Assembly (NCBI GenBank): GCA_944990035.1
Contig: CALYLX010000137.1
Span: 210,819-274,818 of the forward strand
Length of the DNA stretch: 64,000 nt
From: Clitopilus passeckerianus
Taxonomy: Eukaryota > Basidiomycota > Agaricomycetes > Agaricales > Entolomataceae
Direction of reading: 5' to 3'
A model generated the notes under the pieces. The model saw nothing but the letters and a program-made list of their open reading frames with translations, had not been told where the DNA came from and did not search any database. This document shows positions 58,470 to 64,000 of the stretch, piece by piece. The position numbers were made by a program, and so were the translations under genes. The first letter of the stretch is position 1, and every line of letters begins with the position of its first letter.

Positions 58470-60536
58470 CTACCAAACCACATTGAGGCCAATAACCTCA
58501 CTCTCTACGGCCTTATACTGAGTCCGGAAATGCTGTCGTCGACTCTCCTCTCCCTTCTCCCCTGCTAGAGAGAAGTCCCGGTATATCTGAGCAACCAACA
58601 CATCGGCCCGCTGAGCCGCTTCGGCTCCATTGCCGACCTTCCAGTACTCCTCCTCCACCTTCTTCGTCCATTCCCTCGACCCCCACCTCGCGTTCTGCAG
58701 AACATCAATCGTAGTGCCCTTCGTCGCGGGAGGTGGTGTAGCTACTCCGTTTGCCTCCCAATCCCTCTTGAAGCCCTCTTTATCCTTCCCTTCGGTCACA
58801 GCTGGACCCTGACCAGAGGCCAAAACGGGTTTGAGCTGCCCACCCCCGTTGACACATCCTCCAGGACAAGCCATGACTTCAACATAGTCATACCCTCTTT
58901 CCTCTACCGCACTTGCATCTCCTCTCCGCCTCGCTGCCAAACGTCTCGCTGCTCCAGCACCAGCAGCTCGTCCACCCATCTTGCCAGCTGCACCAGTTGT
59001 CGTCCTGAGACCTTTCTCCCTCCCTACTCTCCGCACTACATTTTGAAGGTTTCTAAACCCATAACATTTCGCACCCTTGAAGACGATCTCTTCCTTGTCT
59101 TCGGGTGTGGCGCCAGGTTTGGATAGGGCGAATTCTTCAAAATCGCTCGTTCGGAGGGTGGTGACGGTGAGAGTAAGGGGGACTGGGGATGTATCCTGGA
59201 TATGTGCCATGATGGCGTGAAGATAAGAGCCGGATGACGTGCCAGGATGTACCAAGAGTTCGGGGATGTTGATGCCTTGGGATTCCATGCCATGAGGTGC
59301 TACCAATGGCGGTAGGTCATCGAGTTCACCAGGGACAGGTTGTGAGATATCCCATCCCTTCTCCTTCATCAAAAGTTCTAGCTCTCCGGTGGTAATGACG
59401 CAATCGACGTCTCTTGTAGAGTACAGCTCGTTGTAAAAATCCGTCCTCGAAGCTTCAAGTTTCTTGTCATAGCAAGGCATGACAGTAACATGATATATTT
59501 CGTCCGGTCTGCAAATAATGAATCAGTAAGAAGGAAAGTAGAACATGATTACACCCACCGCTTTCCCCACTTGGCACCCATCCAATTCTTCACCAAGGTT
59601 CCCATGACTTGCTGAGGGCTCTTAGTCGTAGATATGAAGGGTAACATCTCTGCATGTGCCTTCTCGGCGTAGCATATCCACCCCGGGCATGCACTCGCGA
59701 GCATTGGCAGTGAATGGTCCTCCTCTTTCGTTTCACCTCCAGCTTTCGGCCGTGCGCGACGCTCCTCAAATTCTGCAATATGTTCCTTCAAGGAAAGGTG
59801 TCGTGCGAACGTTGTGTCGAAGACAGATGCAAATCCGAGTACTGTCGTGCAGAACATTCGTATCCGGCGGAGGATCTGCTGTGGAGTTGGCTGGGGCGAG
59901 TTCGAGCTGGACGAAGCAGCAGAGGTGTTTGCATTGTGAGCAGCAGTGGCAGCGGATAAGGAGGCAAGAGTTTGAGGTGATACGGATATTACTGGAACCT
60001 TATAGGATTCTATATCCGATGCCGAGGAAGATTTCGTTGCAGAATTGGATTCCAAGAAGTTCAGCACCTCAATATGTGATTGAAGGGTGATGAGGACCGA
60101 TTCGGCAGACGTTATGCAACCCCTAGTGAATTCTTAGATCCCATTTAAGCAACATGAGAAAGGGCAAATTAGGCGTACGAGCAAGCTAAGCAGTCATTTA
60201 GATTGATCTCTGCTTTCTCCAGCTTTTTCGGTTGAGCTAGTTTGCTGCCCACCGACGGCGTAGTGACCTCAATATAGTTCCCTGTCTGATCTATCTGGAT
60301 TTCTGTCTAGAGATCAAGTTGAGTGAGCAATTTGTGTAACAGTATCAAGAGTTTTGACATCTCACGGCTGCAGCACTAGGATCCTTTGCTTCCTGCTTAT
60401 TCAGTTGTTCTACTGGCTTGATGCATGCTTGCGATGGCGTTATAAAGTCGTTGAGATCTGTCAATGTCTACCATTCCGTGTAAGATGGGAAGTTAAGAAA
60501 GAGTTATTCGCCCACCAATGCACCTGAGAAAGCCAT
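58470..60536 (-). CDS. NAR1: Cytosolic Fe-S cluster assembly factor NAR1
   Basis: An essential iron-only-hydrogenase-like protein of the cytosolic iron-sulfur assembly (CIA) pathway; it passes 4Fe-4S clusters to the CIA targeting complex. The start MAFSGAL is at 60536. After the first intron the next exon reads [20 protein letters not shown]. The N-terminal cluster site is NDCLACSGCITSAE. Then [107 protein letters not shown] and the second cluster site [20 protein letters not shown]. The C-terminus ends EVIGLNVVW with the terminal Trp found in CIA targets and NAR1 proteins. A Gly/Ala/Arg-rich insert ([20 protein letters not shown]) is larger than in yeast. No frame break. Confidence 0.94.
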
Positions 60537-61032
60537 AGAGAATCAAGCTGGATTGCTCTGCCGTGGGGAGTAAAACCAGGGGACCGTAATTGGTCACGGC
60601 CCTTCGGACCTTTCGGAGTAATTCTTAGTCATTCCACCACGCTTCTGATCTTGCAATCGACGATCTGTGGCTGTACATCCATCCAGCTACCATCCAACCA
60701 CCAAGTTGATGCAGATGCCTGAAGCTGGTCCCGCGACTGCCATACGACGTAAATGGCATCTCGGGGTGGGGCTGACTGGATTTTTAGGTGAAGTATCTTC
60801 CGAAGTACTTACTTGATGTGCATTCCGGGATTCAGAAACAACTATTCAGTATTCAAGTGAATTTCAAAGCAGGTCCGCTTCGTCCCGCATGGACACTCTT
60901 TATCAAGATTTTGAATACAACATTGTTGATGGAGCATACAGACACACAGGTACTCTCCGGAAATAATGCAACCACAGGTAGTCTGTAGTATCAACCTTGA
61001 GTGCCAATCCTCTTTACAGCTAGGCTTTTTGA
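60537..61032. other. Intergenic, no gene seen
   Basis: Promoter side of NAR1. A Cys-rich minus frame at 60842-61036 may be an exon continuing the fragment at 61033-61254, but I could not confirm it. Confidence 0.4.
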
Positions 61033-61254
61033 TCAATCTGATTGATCATTCAGAAGGTCTACGTTTTCCTGTAAGCTGCAGGCAAAAATAATGGGGAGAG
61101 GGGGCGATGACATACCTTTGAGGAAGTTGAGCTGTACGACAAAGTTCCCCCCCGTATTGAAGAGCTTGCTATTGAAGATATACGCGTGTCTCGCGCCGTC
61201 AAACATCCTAGATGTATTAACATATCCCGTTAGCGTGCTTTTGCTGCAATTCAT
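61033..61254 (-). pseudogene. Fragment resembling the N-terminus of basidiomycete NLR/NACHT proteins
   Basis: The minus frame MNCSKSTLTGYVNTS then RMFDGARHAYIFNSKLFNTG and GNFVVQLNFLK resembles the start segment common in Agaricomycete NACHT/NLR-type proteins: a short line of the form MF-x-x-A-x-x-F-x-I-x-x-S-x-F-x-x-x-G-G-N/D. A 48-bp intron and ENVDLLNDQSD follow, then a stop. No NACHT domain or repeats are present nearby, so this is a remnant, a gene with unseen exons, or chance similarity. Confidence 0.35.
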
Positions 61255-64000
61255 GGATAGGAAGGATTCGCCCAACTCACTTGGCCCGGCTTCTTCACCA
61301 CGTGGATCCTACGGTGTTCGTTGTTGAGAGTCCACGATGGACCGCGAGATCCATGCGTTCCCAAGAAGAGTATCAGCAACCACAGAAAACGAAGCTGTCT
61401 GATCTCTGCCTTCGATGCTGTTGACGAGTCTGGAGTGTTGGCATGTTCGGGGCTTAACAGAAAGTGAGATTTGGAAATAGGCCTGTAAACCATTCGAGAA
61501 TAAATATATGAGTTCGTCAGAACTTTGCAATTTGGGCTCCAACCGCACGTATGTGCATTTCGCTGTGGTGTCCGAGCATGTAAATCAGGCCATCTTCGGT
61601 GGTGGATAGAAGGCACCAATTAAATTCGGGAATGATGAGATCTCTGTAGGTAGAAGATCAACGCCGCCAACAAGTCACCTCAATTTTGGCGAGACGTGAT
61701 CGGTCCCTTGACATCACCAATGTCAGTATCACGAATAAGAGGTTAGAACCCCAATAACGGTAGATTCGCGCATCCATACGTACTTTCACTTCAAAGACAA
61801 GGTAGACTGATCGTCCAGCTTCCTTGGCCCGTCCATGCGCCTAAAAATCGTGATGATTCTATACGGAGCCGAGGCTCTGAACTGTTACTAGACCCGCCAT
61901 CACTGCATGTATAGACCCTAAAACGGAACAGGTTGTTCCACCTCCAAATGCTCGAAATTGGTAATAACCGCGGGTGAAGAGGAAAATAGAAACCCTTGAA
62001 TCGGAATACTGAAGTCAACTTGAAGCAATGTCACGGGGTCCCCAAGGGGTCCTCCAGGGACCCGGAAACTTGAGGAACATTGAAAATCAACCGGAAGAAT
62101 GGAAAGTGGATGCCGATGCAGTCTGCGCTTTCACACAAACCGTTGGAGACAAAGTCTGATTTGTTGGAATTCGAGCGGACCTGTGGTCGACGTCATTATT
62201 ATAGTTGGCAGGCAGCGCTCAAGGCAAAACAAGATTTGAAAATTCAGGCATAGAAGGTGTCTTGTCATTCATTACGATGCTGCGCAAGTAATGCATCTAG
62301 GACAGGTTTTCACCAGACTTACGGAAATAGCCTGGGAAGCTTTACTAGCTCGCCTGCGAGCTTTATCAAGGCTTTTGCGCATTCAAGGGGAAATGGTGAT
62401 TTTCAACAATACGAAAGCTGAAGCATTTGGACACCGGTACACTTGGCGGAGCTGTCAGGGTCAGGTGAATGTAATTAATAAATAACGGTGATCTAGTAGT
62501 TTTATCTTGTAGCATTACCAGAAAATTTTTTGAAGCTTCAGAGGCCGTTCTCAGAGAAGTCGGGGAACTTTTTTCGAGGCCAGAAGCAAAAGTTCGGACA
62601 AGAATTGGGCCCTGAGTGAGGCGGGCTGCAGGTTCGGACAACATTCCGGCCAGGGTCAGCGTTGGTTCAGACAGATTTGACCGGATTCCAGAATTTTGTA
62701 CACGACATACCCTCCCATTATTCCGGGTCCTCCTAGTAGTTCTCTCGCGGATTCCCTGTGACCCGGTGCCCGCGTCCCACCTTCGGCACCGCATTATGTA
62801 AGCTCGGCCGCCTCCGCTCCTCCTCCATTCTCTCCCCATTCTCCCCCGCCTAGAGGCTCCATTCTGAGACTCAATTGTTTCTTTCTGAGCTGGAAAACGC
62901 CCGGTCACCACCTCCTAGGTGGCGGCGGTCACAGCGTCTGGCTCGGCTCCCTGCCCCTTTGTCTGAATGCCTCGCTGATTGCCGGTCGGGGTTTGAATCT
63001 AAACTAAAGGTACCTTACGAGATAGTTCATCGTCAAACGCGCTTCGATGATACATTCTCTGCAGGAGTAATATGAAGGCCTATTTTTAATGTGTGGCAGA
63101 ATTTTCTAGTGTAAAGAGTAGTGATAGACCGCGCAAAATGTCCTCCAAAACGAAAAGTCGTATGATTTGGCTCTTTTAAGCTCCGCCCAATCGACGTAAA
63201 GTATGTTTTTCCCTTCGTGAATGTCGATTTGTAGGCATTTTTTCCTTCATTTCCTTCAGACGTGCAAGTGCGCTTGGCCCACTTGTTTGTGAGTGCAAAA
63301 ACTCTGACTTGTTCCACGAAAACTCACCATAAATTTCCGTTTCCTCCTTATCAGCTGCTCGAACTCCGCTTACGGTGCTTCCATCAACCGGATTTGCCCT
63401 GTCGTAAGAATGGCTGAACTCGAAATTCTATCGATTTCCGGTACATAAAACCGTAGAACAATGTAAAATATATGTATTTACAAATGTTCAGATAGATTTC
63501 CTCGCATAGAAACGTGGGAGAGCCAACCAACAGCACCATTTCCAGTGCGTGCGCGACCGAAATCACACCAAAACTTCGCTTCCTGTGCGATAAACGTATT
63601 CGTGATCCGTAGACGAAAGCCTGCCCGCCCGGAATATGTGCGTAGAGGGTGTAGAGCAGGCTAAATTGCGATTCTACCCCCGCCTCGTTGTTTACCACTA
63701 CCTACAGAACCAAACACGAATATGCCTTCTCACTGCAGTGCCCCCAGCGCGGTCACCGGATTTTGTGACCGCCAGCTAAATCGACGCGGCCGGTCACCAA
63801 AATGCTGTGACCGCGGCCCAGGGAGTCCCATGGATGTCTCCGGGTTCTCTCCTCTGCTTTGCCCATAGCAAAGATGGAGATGAGGTCTGATGGGTAGCCA
63901 TATCAGGCGGTGGCGTACTGTCACGCAGATCCAGGGGCCAGGGCTGACATTGACAATAAGCGTGCAGAGCTTTAATTTAGAAGGCAGTACCCGATTGCTG
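61255..64000. other. Gene-poor right end
   Basis: No convincing gene. The longest frame (62366-62911, minus, 181 codons) is Arg/Ser-rich low-complexity-like sequence and its opposite strand is also open, so I do not call it. The region holds several GGTCAC motifs and two adjacent hairpins at 63749-63813. It may be degraded repeat sequence. Confidence 0.45.
63749..63813. repeat. Two adjacent GGTCAC/GTGACC hairpins
   Basis: GCGGTCAC (63749-63756) pairs with GTGACCGC (63765-63772) across an 8-base loop. CGGTCAC (63791-63797) pairs with GTGACCG (63807-63813) across a 9-base loop. Further CGGTCAC copies occur at about 62902 and 62926, the first next to the palindrome CCACCTCCTAGGTGG. Confidence 0.7.

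Noticed and set aside
62366..62911. 181-codon minus-strand frame
   Set aside because: Low-complexity Arg/Ser content, both strands open, no splice-linked exons.
1..64000. CRISPR arrays, bacterial operons, insertion sequences, full transposon ORFs
   Set aside because: None seen; this is intron-rich fungal nuclear DNA, and no reverse transcriptase, transposase or integrase frame was recognised.

Overview
The window is nuclear DNA of a filamentous basidiomycete fungus, most likely an Agaricomycete. Genes are cut by many 45-60 bp GT-AG introns, intergenic regions are short, and the content includes a CBM1 secreted protein, DUF1996 secreted proteins, a KRE6/SKN1-type GH16, a GMC oxidoreductase and a Zn2Cys6 regulator. 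All gene models below were assembled by eye by joining reading frames across introns, so inner exon borders are approximate.

Region 1 (1-16 kb): signal peptidase subunit SPC3 (-), an unrecognised single-pass membrane protein (-) with a 122-bp sequence duplicated inside it and upstream of it, the meiotic protein MND1 (+), a Zn2Cys6 transcription factor (+), an eIF5-mimic/BZW protein (-) and a GMC oxidoreductase (-). Region 2 (16-23 kb): a PP2C phosphatase (+), a PNS1/CTL choline-transporter-like protein (+), two identical intron-containing tRNA-His genes in head-to-head inverted array, and a small four-TM protein (+).

Region 3 (23-46 kb) is the accessory, wall-related part. Three tandem DUF1996 secreted proteins (-) and a fourth on the other strand (+) flank a CBM1 secreted protein, an F-box-like protein and a membrane-anchored GH18 chitinase. 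INO1 (inositol-3-phosphate synthase) and a KRE6/SKN1-like GH16 follow. Three of the four DUF1996 genes share two promoter elements at fixed distances; the fourth has lost them.

Region 4 (47-60.5 kb) is dense housekeeping: a GTPBP1-like GTPase, a coiled-coil protein with a C-terminal HPD motif, a multi-pass RING E3 ligase, the t-SNARE TLG2, a small conserved Cys-rich protein and the Fe-S assembly factor NAR1. The last 3.4 kb is gene-poor, with one fragment resembling the start of basidiomycete NLR-type proteins and a pair of GGTCAC hairpins.

A cross-cutting observation: at least eleven conserved reading frames between 27 and 57 kb are broken by a single missing base, mostly in short homopolymers, including essential-type genes such as INO1. 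This is better explained by sequencing or assembly error than by pseudogenes.
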